64,000 nt of DNA from Anaerolineae bacterium (GTDB taxonomy: Bacteria; Chloroflexota; Anaerolineae; UBA3071): contig JARYMM010000017.1 of assembly GCA_029907105.1 (NCBI GenBank), forward strand, positions 1-64,000, in the 5' to 3' direction. Shown one piece after another: positions 52,426 to 61,233 of the stretch. The notes below the pieces were generated by a model that was not told the origin of the DNA, did not search any database, and saw only the letters and a list, made by a program, of their open reading frames with translations. The first letter of the stretch is position 1. Each line of letters opens with the position of its first letter. The position numbers were made by a program, and so were the translations under genes.

Positions 52426-52696
52426 GCCAGACGCCGAAAGCCTCCACCGCAGCCTCCACCTGCCTCAGCGTCGGCTGGACGGCCCGTGCCAGTTCTAGCA
52501 CCCTTTCGACATCTAGTTCATGTCCGTAGCGATGCCGTACAGGGTGACGGAACCGCCGGTATCCGTCCAGTTCCAACAACAATCGCCCGCCGAACAGGGG
52601 TGGCCGCCCCTGTCCGCCTGGCTCGCCCATCTGCCCCAGCAAGAGTTGATGCCATCGCTCCCCCTGTGGCAAACCCCCATCTAATACCACGGCCAC
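52397..52696 (-). CDS. HEPN (HepT-like) toxin, 5' end out of frame
   Basis: The frame VVLDGGLPQGERWHQLLLGQM to RRFRHPVRHRYGHELDVERVL fits the HEPN partner of MNT nucleotidyltransferases; the RNase-type RX4H is in the RHPVRH stretch. The same frame is open upstream to 52771 and reads DEYDARALATYLDDFYLRCE, the expected N-terminal helix, but it has no start codon. The ATG overlapping the MNT stop (52770) is one base out of frame. Only a GTG at 52696 remains, so the toxin is probably truncated. Confidence 0.65.
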   Translation of the reverse strand: MAVVLDGGLPQGERWHQLLLGQMGEPGGQGRPPLFGGRLLLELDGYRRFRHPVRHRYGHELDVERVLELARAVQPTLRQVEAAVEAFGVWLAAQAAGEC

Positions 52697-52766
52697 CCGC
52701 TCACAGATGCGCTCACAACGCAGGTAGAAATCGTCGAGGTAGGTCGCCAGAGCACGAGCGTCGTAT

Positions 52767-53207
52767 TCATCCGGTGCTTCCCCGGCCCGTTTTCAAGGCT
52801 GCCGCCAGGCCCTCAACCACTTGCCGCAGAACAGTCAGCTCATCCTCGAGTCGCTCTTTCAAAGACAGATAGGGTCCTTCAGGCATAGTTTTCTCTCCCA
52901 GGATTCGGGCCCGTATATGCGGATAAACCCGTTCCAGTGGCACCAGGTCCACTTCCAGCCAGTCCGGCACGATGGCTTCCAGTTGCCGTTCCGCCTCCCA
53001 CAGGGCGCGGGGCGAGAGCCTCTCTACCGCCAGATCCAGGTCCGACGAACTGTGCCAGGGGCCCTCACCGACCGCAGAACCGAAGGGAATGACCCGCCGG
53101 GCGCCGAAACGCTCCTTCAGCAACGCGGCACACACCCTGGCTGCTGCCTGCGCTTCCGCCCGCCGTTTATCTTCTGTCCCCATCTGCTTGCTATCCATCC
53201 GAAACAC
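52767..53207 (-). CDS. MNT-type minimal nucleotidyltransferase antitoxin
   Basis: A 146-residue minimal nucleotidyltransferase with the hG[GS]X9-13DXD pattern: VIPFGSAVGEGPWHSSSDLDLAV. In HEPN/MNT modules the MNT protein AMPylates or masks the HEPN toxin. It lies directly upstream of the HEPN gene with an ATGA junction. A C-terminal helix (LSLKERLEDELTVLRQVVEGL) could mediate the contact. Confidence 0.85.
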   Translation of the reverse strand: MFRMDSKQMGTEDKRRAEAQAAARVCAALLKERFGARRVIPFGSAVGEGPWHSSSDLDLAVERLSPRALWEAERQLEAIVPDWLEVDLVPLERVYPHIRARILGEKTMPEGPYLSLKERLEDELTVLRQVVEGLAAALKTGRGSTG

Positions 53208-53566
53208 CCCTCATGCACCCTCAAAACCCAACCTCTCCACCCCCATTATAACTTGACAAAGCCGTTGGGTCAAGGAACACTGAGGGCCTATGCAAGCGGT
53301 TGAGCACAAGATCACAATTTGTCGCTCAAAGGTGGATTCCCCGCCGACAAAACGGGGCGAGGACGCTGCAGGCATCAAGTTAACGGTCACGAAGTTTCCC
53401 CTCCCCTGGTGGGAGGGGTTAGGGGAGGGGCAGCACCCCCACCCCATCAAGGGGGAGGGACTCGCCAGCTCTCCTGTCTATCCGGCTTAAACTTGATGCA
53501 CATGGGCGAGGACACCCTTTTGAGCCCATATTGTGATGTACTGAACTTGCGGGACGGGGTGAATAG
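53208..53566. other. Intergenic region with palindromic C/G repeat
   Basis: No gene recognised. Contains a palindromic cluster at about 53398-53461 (CCCCTCCCCTGGTGGGAGGG, then TTAGGGGAGGGG and GGGGGAGGG), same family as the mnmA insertion. A phrase TGTGATGTACTGAACTTG at 53531-53548 recurs with one change at about 60037-60054. Confidence 0.6.
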
Positions 53567-54160
53567 CTACCGCTCGGGCTCGATGGTCTGTAGCAGGCTC
53601 ATCAGACGGTCATAGTCTCCCTTGAGCAGCGCGGCCACTTCGCGAGCGGCAGCCGCCAGCCACTCCTGGTCGTCGCCGCGGGCAGATGTCGTTTCACGGA
53701 TGTGGGCGGCCAGAAGCTGCTCCGGCGGCAGCTCACCGACGGCAGCCAGCAGCAGGCGAAAGTAGAGGCGCTGCTGGCTGAAACGCACTACCTCGTCGGC
53801 CTCGCAGGTGCAGACGGAGTAGTGCAGCGGCGGCGGTTGCGGCGGCAGGTGCTGGTGCACCCGTCCATCGGGGCCGCAGTAGCCCACCAGCAGCGCCGCG
53901 AACTCCGTGCGCAGCGTCTTCTCTAATTGCGGGTGCTCGGCGTAGATCGCCGCGTCGAATACCTCTTCGGTGCTGCGACGCACGACGCGGCGGCCAGGGT
54001 CAAGCCCCGTCGTCGTGCCGAAGCTGACCACACCATACACCGTGCGGCGGCCTTCCTCCACCTTGACCAGGCTGCCCAGTGCCGGCGGCTGGTGCAGCGT
54101 GAAACTGACGGCCGTCAGGCTGTTGCTGCTCGTGGCCACAATCTCCCCGATACGTTCCAT
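53567..54160 (-). CDS. HAS-barrel domain protein (HerA-associated)
   Basis: About 197 residues, starting at ATG 54160 after GGAG. The N-terminal MERIGEIVATSSNSLTAVSF matches the HAS barrel found at the front of HerA-type DNA translocases, followed by VKVEEGRRTVYGVVSFGTT. There is no P-loop, so this is a stand-alone barrel with a small helical tail. It precedes no HerA but follows nurA, the nuclease that works with HerA, so it may be an adaptor. The ATPase itself should be elsewhere. Confidence 0.7.
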   Translation of the reverse strand: MERIGEIVATSSNSLTAVSFTLHQPPALGSLVKVEEGRRTVYGVVSFGTTTGLDPGRRVVRRSTEEVFDAAIYAEHPQLEKTLRTEFAALLVGYCGPDGRVHQHLPPQPPPLHYSVCTCEADEVVRFSQQRLYFRLLLAAVGELPPEQLLAAHIRETTSARGDDQEWLAAAAREVAALLKGDYDRLMSLLQTIEPER

Positions 54161-54206
54161 CTCCACTCCCCTTTTCTTTCCCCCTCTGCGCACAGATCCC
54201 TTTGAA

Positions 54207-54252
54207 GTTTAGAGTTTGAAGTTTGCGCTTTGAGCTTTGGATTCTGAACTTG
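54207..54252. repeat. AGTTTGAAGTTTG-type short tandem repeat
   Basis: Degenerate 7- to 9-nt units (AGTTTAGAG, TTTGAAGTTTG, CTTTGAGCTTTGG) between nurA and the HAS-barrel gene. Related units lie at 59974-60060. Confidence 0.6.
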
Positions 54253-54253
54253 G

Positions 54254-55432
54254 CTATATGCCTCGCTCGCGTTTGCTGCGGTCTTTGGCCGAGCGCACGT
54301 AGACGACGCCCTGCGCGGCCAGGGCCTCTTCCACCAACTGCTCCACCAGACGGTGTTCGGTGCTGGGGATGACTGCCTCTTCGTGCGCTTCGATCAGCGC
54401 CTGGGGATAGCCGCGCCCGCGGCGGCACTGATCGGCTACCGCCGCGTGCAGAAAGCCGCGCAGCGTCTCGTCCTGCATCGCCCACTGCGGCACTTCCAGC
54501 CGGGCGATCTCCTCGCCGGTGTGCAGGTAGAAGAACTGCACCCGCTGCTCGCCATAGCGGTCGAGGATGGCCGAGGTGCTGTCGAAGAGGGCGCTGCGCT
54601 GGCCGGGCTGCAGGTGGCGCAGGAAAAGCGCCTGATCGCGGAAGTCGGCCAGGGCCCGGCAGAGGGCACGCTCCTCAGTGCTGGCCTCCGCGCACTGCCC
54701 GCAATGGGGAGGATCCTTCCCGCAGACCAGCAGCCGCAGGCTGTTGGCCACGTCCTGCGCGCCCGGGTAGCTGATGTAGCTGACTATGGGAATGCCCGCC
54801 TTCTGAAACCGCTCCAGGCTGTCCAGAATCGGCGGCAGGAAGTGGCGCACTACAGCTTCTTCTTCGTTCTGCAAGGCCCAGAAGATGAGCGAGCCGTCGC
54901 GCAGGGCCAGCACGGGCCCATTGGCGGGGGCCTCCTGGGCGGCCTCGAAGAGCGCCCGCAATTCCTCCAGGGCCATGCGCAATCCCAAGCGGGCGTCTTC
55001 CACGGGGATGCGGCGGCCGGCGGCGTTGATGTAAAGGTCCTCCTCCCCGGCGCAGAACAGGCTGCGCGCCCAGAGGTGCGCATCAGGCCGCTGGCCGTAG
55101 GTCAGACGGGCCAGACCGGTGTTGAGCACGAAGAAACGCAGCGGGCTGTGGCGGTCGGGCGGGATGACGGAGCCATCACTGGCCACGACGCTGAAGTCTG
55201 AGCAGGGCAGCGGCGGCGGGTAGGCGGCGCCGACCTCCTCCCGCGGCCTGGCCACCAGCCAGGGGATGCGGTCACTCTGCTCCCGTTCCCGCAGCACCTG
55301 CCGGAGGTGGTCGGTATCCACGGAGCGCAACAGCTCACAGGCCTCCCGCAGCCGATCGGCCAGCGACTGCGTATGCGCCTGGGCAGCCATGCGGGCGATA
55401 TGCGGTTGGATGACAGCAAAATCAAGAGGCAT
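54254..55432 (-). CDS. nurA: NurA-domain nuclease
   Basis: DNA end-processing nuclease, 392 residues from ATG 55432 (an in-frame ATG at 55459 is also possible). The NurA metal site is seen as SVVASDGSVIPPDRH (catalytic Asp) and a second acidic LALRDGSLIFW. Further Cys residues (CGKDPPHCGQC) may form a metal site. Together with HerA and Mre11-like nucleases it acts in double-strand break resection. The divergent neighbour encodes an SbcD/Mre11-like protein. Confidence 0.85.
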   Translation of the reverse strand: MPLDFAVIQPHIARMAAQAHTQSLADRLREACELLRSVDTDHLRQVLREREQSDRIPWLVARPREEVGAAYPPPLPCSDFSVVASDGSVIPPDRHSPLRFFVLNTGLARLTYGQRPDAHLWARSLFCAGEEDLYINAAGRRIPVEDARLGLRMALEELRALFEAAQEAPANGPVLALRDGSLIFWALQNEEEAVVRHFLPPILDSLERFQKAGIPIVSYISYPGAQDVANSLRLLVCGKDPPHCGQCAEASTEERALCRALADFRDQALFLRHLQPGQRSALFDSTSAILDRYGEQRVQFFYLHTGEEIARLEVPQWAMQDETLRGFLHAAVADQCRRGRGYPQALIEAHEEAVIPSTEHRLVEQLVEEALAAQGVVYVRSAKDRSKRERGI

Positions 55433-55620
55433 GATCTGATCCCAACCTCCAACTTCCAACCTTCAACGACCAACCAGCAGAATTATACTCAGGTAGGGCC
55501 AGCAGCACAAACGAGGTTGACAAAAATGGTCACTTGTCGTAAAATGGGACAGGAATTGCTGCATCTTTGTCCTCTGGCCGTGATGTGCCGTGCCGAAAAA
55601 CTGCCCCTGTGCGGTTGGTA

Positions 55621-55648
55621 GTAGGACAACTGCGAGCAGTTGTCCTAC
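55621..55648. repeat. Dispersed 28-bp palindrome, copy 2
   Basis: Identical to 5635-5662 (GTAGGACAACTGC-GA-GCAGTTGTCCTAC), here extended by a further TA on both sides. It lies in the divergent spacer between nurA and the SbcD-like gene. Confidence 0.9.
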
Positions 55649-55702
55649 TATTGAGCCGATGTATCCGATAATTTTCAGGAGGGTTTTCGTCGGCTTTATC
55701 GG

Positions 55703-56971
55703 TTGATGGATGTCGAGGAGGCGGCTGAGGCCTTGATCCGCATTTTGCACTTCGCCGACCTGCACCTGGGGGTCGAGAACTACGGGCGGCTGGACCCGGC
55801 CACGGGCCTTTCCAGCCGCGTGGCCGATTTCCTGCGCGCCTTCGATGCCCTGGTGGAATATGCCCTGACCGAAGGTGTTGATCTCGTCCTCTTCGCCGGC
55901 GATGCTTTCAAAACGCGCACGCCTTCGCCCACCTACCAGCGAGAGTTCGCCAGCCGCATCCGCCGCCTGGCCGTGGATTCCGGCATCCCTACCTTCTTGC
56001 TGGTAGGCAATCACGACCTGCCGCTCGCTGCCGGCCGCGCCCACAGCGTCGAAATCTTCCAGACCCTGGAGGTGCAAAACGTGTACGTGACCCGCCAACC
56101 GGCAGTGTGGCCTGTCGAGACGCGCCACGGGCCGCTGCAGATCGTGGCCCTGCCCTGGATTGTGCGCAGCGCCATCCTGACCCACGAAGCGTACAAGGAG
56201 CGCAACCTGGAGGAGATCAACGAACTGATGCTGCAGCGGCTGGAGGAACTGCTGGTGACGGGCGAGGACAGCCTGGTGAGCCAGCTTGACCCGCAGGTGC
56301 CCACCGTGCTCGTCGCGCACGGCACGGTGCAGGGGGCGGTCTACGGCTCCGAGCGCAGCGTGATGTTGGGCGGCGACCTTGTCCTGCCCAGGAGCCTGAT
56401 CTGTCATTCGGCCTTCGACTACGTGGCTCTGGGCCACATTCACAAGCATCAGGTGGTCAGCGAAGCGCCGCCGGCGGTCTACGCCGGCAGCCTGGAACGC
56501 CTTGACTTTGGCGAGGAGAAGGAAGCCAAGGGCTTTGTCGTCGTAGACCTGGCGCGGGGAAGGGCCGAATACCGCTTCGTGCCCCTGGAGACGCGTCCCT
56601 TCGTCACCATTCGTGTCAGGGCTACGGCCCCCGATCCCATGGCTCAGGTGCTGGCAGCCATTGCCGAACGGGACATCACCGACGCCGTGGTGCGGCTGCA
56701 GATCGAGCTGCCCGCCGAGGCAGAGCCGCTGCTGGATGAGGGGGCGATCCGCAAAAGCCTCGATGCCGCCTTCTACGTGGCAGCGGTGGCCAGGGAAGTG
56801 GAGCGGCCCACGCGGCTGCGTCTGGGCGGTCAGGAGACCATCGAGGCCCTGACGCCGCGGGAGTTGTTGGCCCGCTATCTTCAGGCCAGGCAGGTGCCCG
56901 CTGCCCGGGCAGAGGTGCTGTTGCACTATGCCGACGAACTGTTCGCCGAGACAGGCGAAAAGGGAGGGTGA
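55703..56971 (+). CDS. SbcD/Mre11-like DNA repair exonuclease
   Basis: Calcineurin-like nuclease, about 422 residues. Metal motifs in order: ILHFADLHLG, VDLVLFAGDAF, FLLVGNHDLP, LVAHGTVQG and LGHIHKHQV. It lacks a neighbouring SbcC/Rad50 gene. ATG 55703/55706 or TTG 55733 (directly before IRILHFADLHLG) could start it; the extra ten residues are not conserved-looking. It shares a stop/start overlap with the next gene. Confidence 0.88.
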   Translation: MMDVEEAAEALIRILHFADLHLGVENYGRLDPATGLSSRVADFLRAFDALVEYALTEGVDLVLFAGDAFKTRTPSPTYQREFASRIRRLAVDSGIPTFLLVGNHDLPLAAGRAHSVEIFQTLEVQNVYVTRQPAVWPVETRHGPLQIVALPWIVRSAILTHEAYKERNLEEINELMLQRLEELLVTGEDSLVSQLDPQVPTVLVAHGTVQGAVYGSERSVMLGGDLVLPRSLICHSAFDYVALGHIHKHQVVSEAPPAVYAGSLERLDFGEEKEAKGFVVVDLARGRAEYRFVPLETRPFVTIRVRATAPDPMAQVLAAIAERDITDAVVRLQIELPAEAEPLLDEGAIRKSLDAAFYVAAVAREVERPTRLRLGGQETIEALTPRELLARYLQARQVPAARAEVLLHYADELFAETGEKGG

Positions 56972-59091
56972 CCATGACCTCGTTTCAGACGACCGTGGGG
57001 CAACTGGGCATGGCCAGGGGCGTGCGTCAATCCCGCCTGGCCAATGCCAGGGCTGTGGAGCCGACGGTGACGGACCGGCTGGGGCAGCGTAAGGGCAGTC
57101 TCTACATCCTGGCCGAACTTCAGGACGCACCACCGGCGCGCCGACAACTCTTCCGCCAGATGCTGAACGTGATCCAACGCGTCTACTACGAAGCCCCCAG
57201 CAGCGTCACCGCGGCCTTGCAGCAGGCCATAGGGGAAGCTCACCGGCTTTTGCAGGAGGCCGGAGCCACGGGCGGTGTGAGTTGCGTCGTCCTGCGAGAT
57301 AGCGACGTCTACATCGCCCAGGCTGGCCCATCTCTGGTGCTGATCGCCCATCCCCGGGTCGTGCAACTCTTCCCGGACTCTCCGGAGCGGTACGATTTGC
57401 CGCTGGGCGGCAGGGTGCCCCCCGACGTGGGGCTGTTCCACACCCCTGTGGAAGCGGGCACCACCATCGTGCTGGCCGAAAGCGGCTGGCTGTCACAGGT
57501 CGAACCCCGGGTGCTGGCCGGGGCGGCGACAGCGCCCACCCTCTCTGGCGTGCTGGACGTCTTGCAGGACCTGGCCGGCACCTCTGACCTCTCGGCGTTG
57601 GTGGTGGGACTGGACGTGCCCGTCGGTGCGCCTGTCCTGCGGGAGGCGGAGGTGTGGGCAGAGGAGGCCGAGGAAGAGGAGGAGCTCTACGAGGTCGAAG
57701 TCGCCGGGAGAGAATGGGAGGAGCTTCCCGGCAGAGGCGTGGAGCCCGGCCGGGTGGCCGGTGAGGTGGCCCGCGGGATCGGCAAGGGGTTGGCAACGGC
57801 CACCACCCGGCTGGCGGAAGGGGCCAGGGCGTTGGGCGAACGGATGCTGCCGGAGGCGGAGCCGGTCGCGCCGCGGCGGGAGCGGAGGCGGGTGCAGGCC
57901 GGGGAACGCCGGCCTTCCCGCTGGCCGGTGATCGCCGCCCTGGCCATCCCCTTGCTGGTGGCACTGGTGGCGCTGGCCGTCTGGTGGCAGCGGGGCTGGG
58001 AACTGCAAAAACAGTTCGACGAGTTGATGGGAGGGGCTGTTGCCGCCTGGAACGCGGCGGAAGAGGCGGCAGACGAGGCCACGGCTCGCGGGCAATTGCA
58101 TCAGGCCGAAGAGCGTGTCCTGGCGGCGTTGGCCCTCAAGCCTGGCCAGGGCGAGGCCCTCCGCCTGTACGAGCAGATCCAGGAGGAGCTGGACCGCGTC
58201 AACCATGTGGTGACCCTGCCCATGCTGATGCCCTTGCAGCAATACTCGGGCCTGGGGCGTGAGCTGGCCCGCGTGCTGGTGCAGGGACAGAACATCTTCG
58301 TGCTCGATCGGGGGAAGGACGAGGTCTATCAGTATCAGTTGGATGCGGAACTGCCTGACCTGGCCCAGGCGGTGGGGGAGGGGCCGCTGATCGCCAAGGG
58401 GCAGCAGGCCGGGCAGGTCGCCGTGAGCGACATCGCCGATATGACCTGGCTGATGGCATCGGGCAATCAGACGCGGAGCGGCCTGCTGGTGCTCGATCAG
58501 TCGTGGCGGCTGTTCCTGAGTGAGATGTCGGGCATGTGGGAGCCGGTTCGCCTGCCTTTGACGCCACCTGAGCAATGGCGCTATCCGCAGTCGGTGGAGA
58601 CCTACATGGGCAATTTCTACGTGCTCGACCCTTCACGCAATCAGATTTTCCGCTACGTGCCAAGCGGCGAGGGCTACGAAGAGCCTCCCACCCCTTATTT
58701 TGAAGAGGAAGCCCTGGTCAACCTGGGCGGCGTGGCCGACATGGCCATCAGCAGCGAGCCCTGTGGCGGCTACGTCTATCTCCTCTACCGCAACGGCGTG
58801 CTGACCAAATATGCCCGCGGCGTGCCGGAGCCTTTTGCGCTTCAGGTTCCGGACAAACGGCTGCAAGATACCCCGGCCTTCTTCTCCGGCCCAGAGCAGT
58901 GTCACCTGTACGTGGCCGACGCAGGCAACAACCGCATCGTCGAGCTGAACGCTGACGGCGGCTTTGTGCGCCAGTATCGCCTGGCCGAAGGGGAGGCGTT
59001 GCGCTTCGTGCGCAGCCTCTTCGTGGACGAGGTCAAGGGCGTCTTCTACGTGCTCACCGGCGATGCGCTGTACCGCACGCCGATCCCGTAG
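56968..59091 (+). CDS. Membrane protein with PP2C-like N-domain and beta-propeller-like C-domain
   Basis: About 707 residues. Residues 1-210 look like a PP2C-type phosphatase fold without all metal Asp residues (TDRLGQRKGSLYILAEL, GGVSCVVLRDSDVYIAQAGPS). Then an acidic linker (EEAEEEEELYEVEV), a basic stretch, one transmembrane helix (VIAALAIPLLVALVALAVWW) and a large extracytoplasmic region with NHL-like strands (NQIFRYVP, LYVADAGNNRIVELN). Possibly a sensor or scaffold. The start overlaps the SbcD-like stop; GTG 56968 or ATG 56974. Confidence 0.65.
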   Translation: MTMTSFQTTVGQLGMARGVRQSRLANARAVEPTVTDRLGQRKGSLYILAELQDAPPARRQLFRQMLNVIQRVYYEAPSSVTAALQQAIGEAHRLLQEAGATGGVSCVVLRDSDVYIAQAGPSLVLIAHPRVVQLFPDSPERYDLPLGGRVPPDVGLFHTPVEAGTTIVLAESGWLSQVEPRVLAGAATAPTLSGVLDVLQDLAGTSDLSALVVGLDVPVGAPVLREAEVWAEEAEEEEELYEVEVAGREWEELPGRGVEPGRVAGEVARGIGKGLATATTRLAEGARALGERMLPEAEPVAPRRERRRVQAGERRPSRWPVIAALAIPLLVALVALAVWWQRGWELQKQFDELMGGAVAAWNAAEEAADEATARGQLHQAEERVLAALALKPGQGEALRLYEQIQEELDRVNHVVTLPMLMPLQQYSGLGRELARVLVQGQNIFVLDRGKDEVYQYQLDAELPDLAQAVGEGPLIAKGQQAGQVAVSDIADMTWLMASGNQTRSGLLVLDQSWRLFLSEMSGMWEPVRLPLTPPEQWRYPQSVETYMGNFYVLDPSRNQIFRYVPSGEGYEEPPTPYFEEEALVNLGGVADMAISSEPCGGYVYLLYRNGVLTKYARGVPEPFALQVPDKRLQDTPAFFSGPEQCHLYVADAGNNRIVELNADGGFVRQYRLAEGEALRFVRSLFVDEVKGVFYVLTGDALYRTPIP

Positions 59092-59121
59092 AGGCCGAAG
59101 GCTCGCTGGGGAGGAAGGGAC

Positions 59122-59973
59122 GTGGGGGTGCGAATTATTACCGATACAAGTTGTGATCTGCCGCCACATCTGGAAGACGAATTGCGAGGGCTTGGAGTTG
59201 TCACTATCCCTCTCCTCTTCTTCTTCGGGCTCGAGGAATGCCCGGACAAGACCATCTCCATGGCGGAGTTTCTGCAACGCGCGGCAGAGGTCTGGCCGAC
59301 GACCTCGGTACCCTCGATGGGGACTTTCGCCCAGGCCTTCCGTGACGGTGTGCAGGCCGGCGATCAGGTGGTGTGCATAACCATCACCAGTAACCACAGC
59401 GCCACCTACGCTACGGCCGTGGCGGCCAGCCAGCAGTTCGCTCCCGGCCAGGTGACCGTGCTGGATTCGCAGTCGCTTTCCGTGGGCCAGGGGCTGTTGG
59501 TGCTGGCCGCTGCCCGCGCCGCCAAGGCCGGTAAAAGCCCCGCAGAGATCGTGGCTGTGGTCAACGAATTGCGCCGCCGGTTGCACCTGTTCATCGCCCT
59601 GGATACCATCGAGTACCTGGTCAGGGGAGGACGGGCCAGCCGGCTGAGCGGGATCATGGCCGGGCTGCTGAGAATCAGGCCGATCCTGACCCTGGTGGAC
59701 GGCGAGTTGACGCTGCTGGACAAAGCGCGGGGCAGGAAGGCGGCCAAACAGAAGTTGATTGACCTGGCCCATGCCTGTTTCCCGGCAGAGGCCCTGGGCG
59801 TCGCCCACATCGCCTGTGAGGAGGAGGCCAGGGAGTTCATCTCGGAGGTCGCCTCGCAGACCGGCTTTCCTGAAGAGGCGATTTTCCTGGCCGAAACGGG
59901 CATGGCCATCGCCACCCACGGCGGGCCGAGGACGCTGGGGATAGTGGTTGTTTCGCAGCAGGGAAAGGAATAG
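59122..59973 (+). CDS. DegV-family fatty-acid-binding protein
   Basis: A 283-residue DegV protein: VRIITDTSCDLPPHLEDE at the N-terminus, VPSMGTFAQAFRD (Thr/Ser lipid-head contact), TISMAEFLQRA, and IEYLVRGGRASRLSG with LLRIRPILTLVDGEL. The family (FakB) presents fatty acids to FakA kinase. Start GTG 59122 or 59128 after GGAAGGG. No fakA nearby. Confidence 0.93.
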   Translation: MGVRIITDTSCDLPPHLEDELRGLGVVTIPLLFFFGLEECPDKTISMAEFLQRAAEVWPTTSVPSMGTFAQAFRDGVQAGDQVVCITITSNHSATYATAVAASQQFAPGQVTVLDSQSLSVGQGLLVLAAARAAKAGKSPAEIVAVVNELRRRLHLFIALDTIEYLVRGGRASRLSGIMAGLLRIRPILTLVDGELTLLDKARGRKAAKQKLIDLAHACFPAEALGVAHIACEEEAREFISEVASQTGFPEEAIFLAETGMAIATHGGPRTLGIVVVSQQGKE

Positions 59974-60065
59974 GGTCAAACTCCAAAGCTCAAAGTGCGA
60001 ATTTGGAGTTTGCAATCTGCAGCAGGAGCAAATCGTGATGTACTGAATTTGCAATCTGCGATCGA
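59974..60065. repeat. CAAACTCCAAAGCTC / GGAGTTTGCAATCTGC repeat region
   Basis: CAAACTCCAAAGCTCAAAG faces TTTGGAGTTTG as an inverted repeat. TTTGCAATCTGC occurs twice. The phrase GAGCAAATCGTGATGTACTG resembles one at about 50825-50845 and 53531-53548. Confidence 0.65.
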
Positions 60066-60094
60066 GAGCAAGAGGCAGGAGGGAGGATAAGGTC

Positions 60095-60346
60095 ATGGCC
60101 TGGAAAGAGGTCGGCAAAGTCATTCATTACTTCAACCGCCTCCAGGTGGCGGGCGTGCGCTTGACCGACCGGCTGCAGGTAGGGGATCACATCTACATAT
60201 TGGGACGCACCAGCGATTTCGAGCAGGATGTGACCTCCATGGAATTGGACCACCAGCCCATCGAGGTGGGCAAGAAGGGGCAGGAGATCGGGCTGCTGGT
60301 GGTGGAACGAGCGCGCCCTGGGGACACCGTCTACAAAGAGGAATAG
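60095..60346 (+). CDS. Small EF-Tu-domain-2-like protein
   Basis: An 83-residue single beta-barrel protein (VGKVIHYFNRLQVAGVRLTD, then LQVGDHIYILGRTSDFEQDV, then MELDHQPIEVGKKGQEIGL). This matches the translation-factor domain-2 fold of small proteins sometimes labelled elongation-factor-like. GGAGGATAAGG precedes the ATG. Its role is unknown; it stands before mutM by 11 bp. Confidence 0.8.
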   Translation: MAWKEVGKVIHYFNRLQVAGVRLTDRLQVGDHIYILGRTSDFEQDVTSMELDHQPIEVGKKGQEIGLLVVERARPGDTVYKEE

Positions 60347-60357
60347 ACGCGGGCCCC

Positions 60358-61230
60358 ATGCCGGAGCTGCCAGAAGTCGAGACCATCGTCAATCAACTGC
60401 GGCCTCACCTGCGGGGCCGACAGATCGCGGCGGTGTGGGTGGGCTGGGAGCGGATCGTGGACCGGCCGCCCGTCGCGGAGTTCTGTCGGCGGCTGGTGGG
60501 GCAAACTTTCGTCGCCGCGGAACGGCGGGGCAAGTTCCTGCTTTTCCCCCTGCACCGCGGCGACACGCTGCTCGTCCACCTGCGCATGACCGGCCATCTG
60601 CGGCTGCTGCCTTCCGCCGTCCGGCCTGATCGGCACACGCACGTTGTGCTGACCCTCGACGACGGCCAGTGCCTGCACTACCGTGATCCGCGCAAGTTCG
60701 GGCGGCTTTACCTGGTGGGCGATGCGCAGGAGGTGGTGGGTGGGCTGGGGCCGGAGCCACTGGCGGCGGATTTCGACGTCGCGGCGCTTGCGGCGCAGCT
60801 TGCCGGCCGGCGGGGCCGTATCAAATCCCTCCTCCTCGACCAACGGTTCCTGGCGGGATTGGGTAACATCTATGCCGACGAGGCGCTTTTCCGCGCCGCC
60901 ATCCATCCCCTGCGCCTGGGCCAAAGCCTGACCGCCGAAGAGATCACCCGTCTGCATGCCGCCGTGCGGGCGGTGTTGAGCGAGGCCATCGCCGCCCAGG
61001 GCAGCACACTGCGCGACTATCGTTCCGCTTCGGGGCAGTCGGGGCGTTTCCAGGAGCAGTGGCAGGTCTTCCGCCGCCAGGGCGAGGCCTGCCCCCGCTG
61101 CGGCACGGCGCTGGAACGCATGCGCGTGAATGGCCGCAGCACGCACTTCTGCCCCTCTTGCCAGCGTGAGGATGGAGGATCAGCAGATCACCGTTTGCTC
61201 TCGCCGGACTGTCAGGTGGTCTCCCTGTAG
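60358..61230 (+). CDS. mutM: Formamidopyrimidine-DNA glycosylase (Fpg/MutM)
   Basis: Base-excision repair glycosylase/AP lyase removing 8-oxoguanine, 290 residues. Starts MPELPEVETIVNQL with catalytic Pro2 and Glu3. Lys of the lyase site lies in RGKFLLFPL; the helix-two-turn-helix region has GLGNIYADEALF; the zinc finger is CPRCGTALERMRVNGRSTHFCPSC, split here by position. All parts are intact. An oxidative-damage role suits the peroxide-handling genes elsewhere in the window. Confidence 0.95.
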   Translation: MPELPEVETIVNQLRPHLRGRQIAAVWVGWERIVDRPPVAEFCRRLVGQTFVAAERRGKFLLFPLHRGDTLLVHLRMTGHLRLLPSAVRPDRHTHVVLTLDDGQCLHYRDPRKFGRLYLVGDAQEVVGGLGPEPLAADFDVAALAAQLAGRRGRIKSLLLDQRFLAGLGNIYADEALFRAAIHPLRLGQSLTAEEITRLHAAVRAVLSEAIAAQGSTLRDYRSASGQSGRFQEQWQVFRRQGEACPRCGTALERMRVNGRSTHFCPSCQREDGGSADHRLLSPDCQVVSL

Positions 61231-61233
61231 AGT

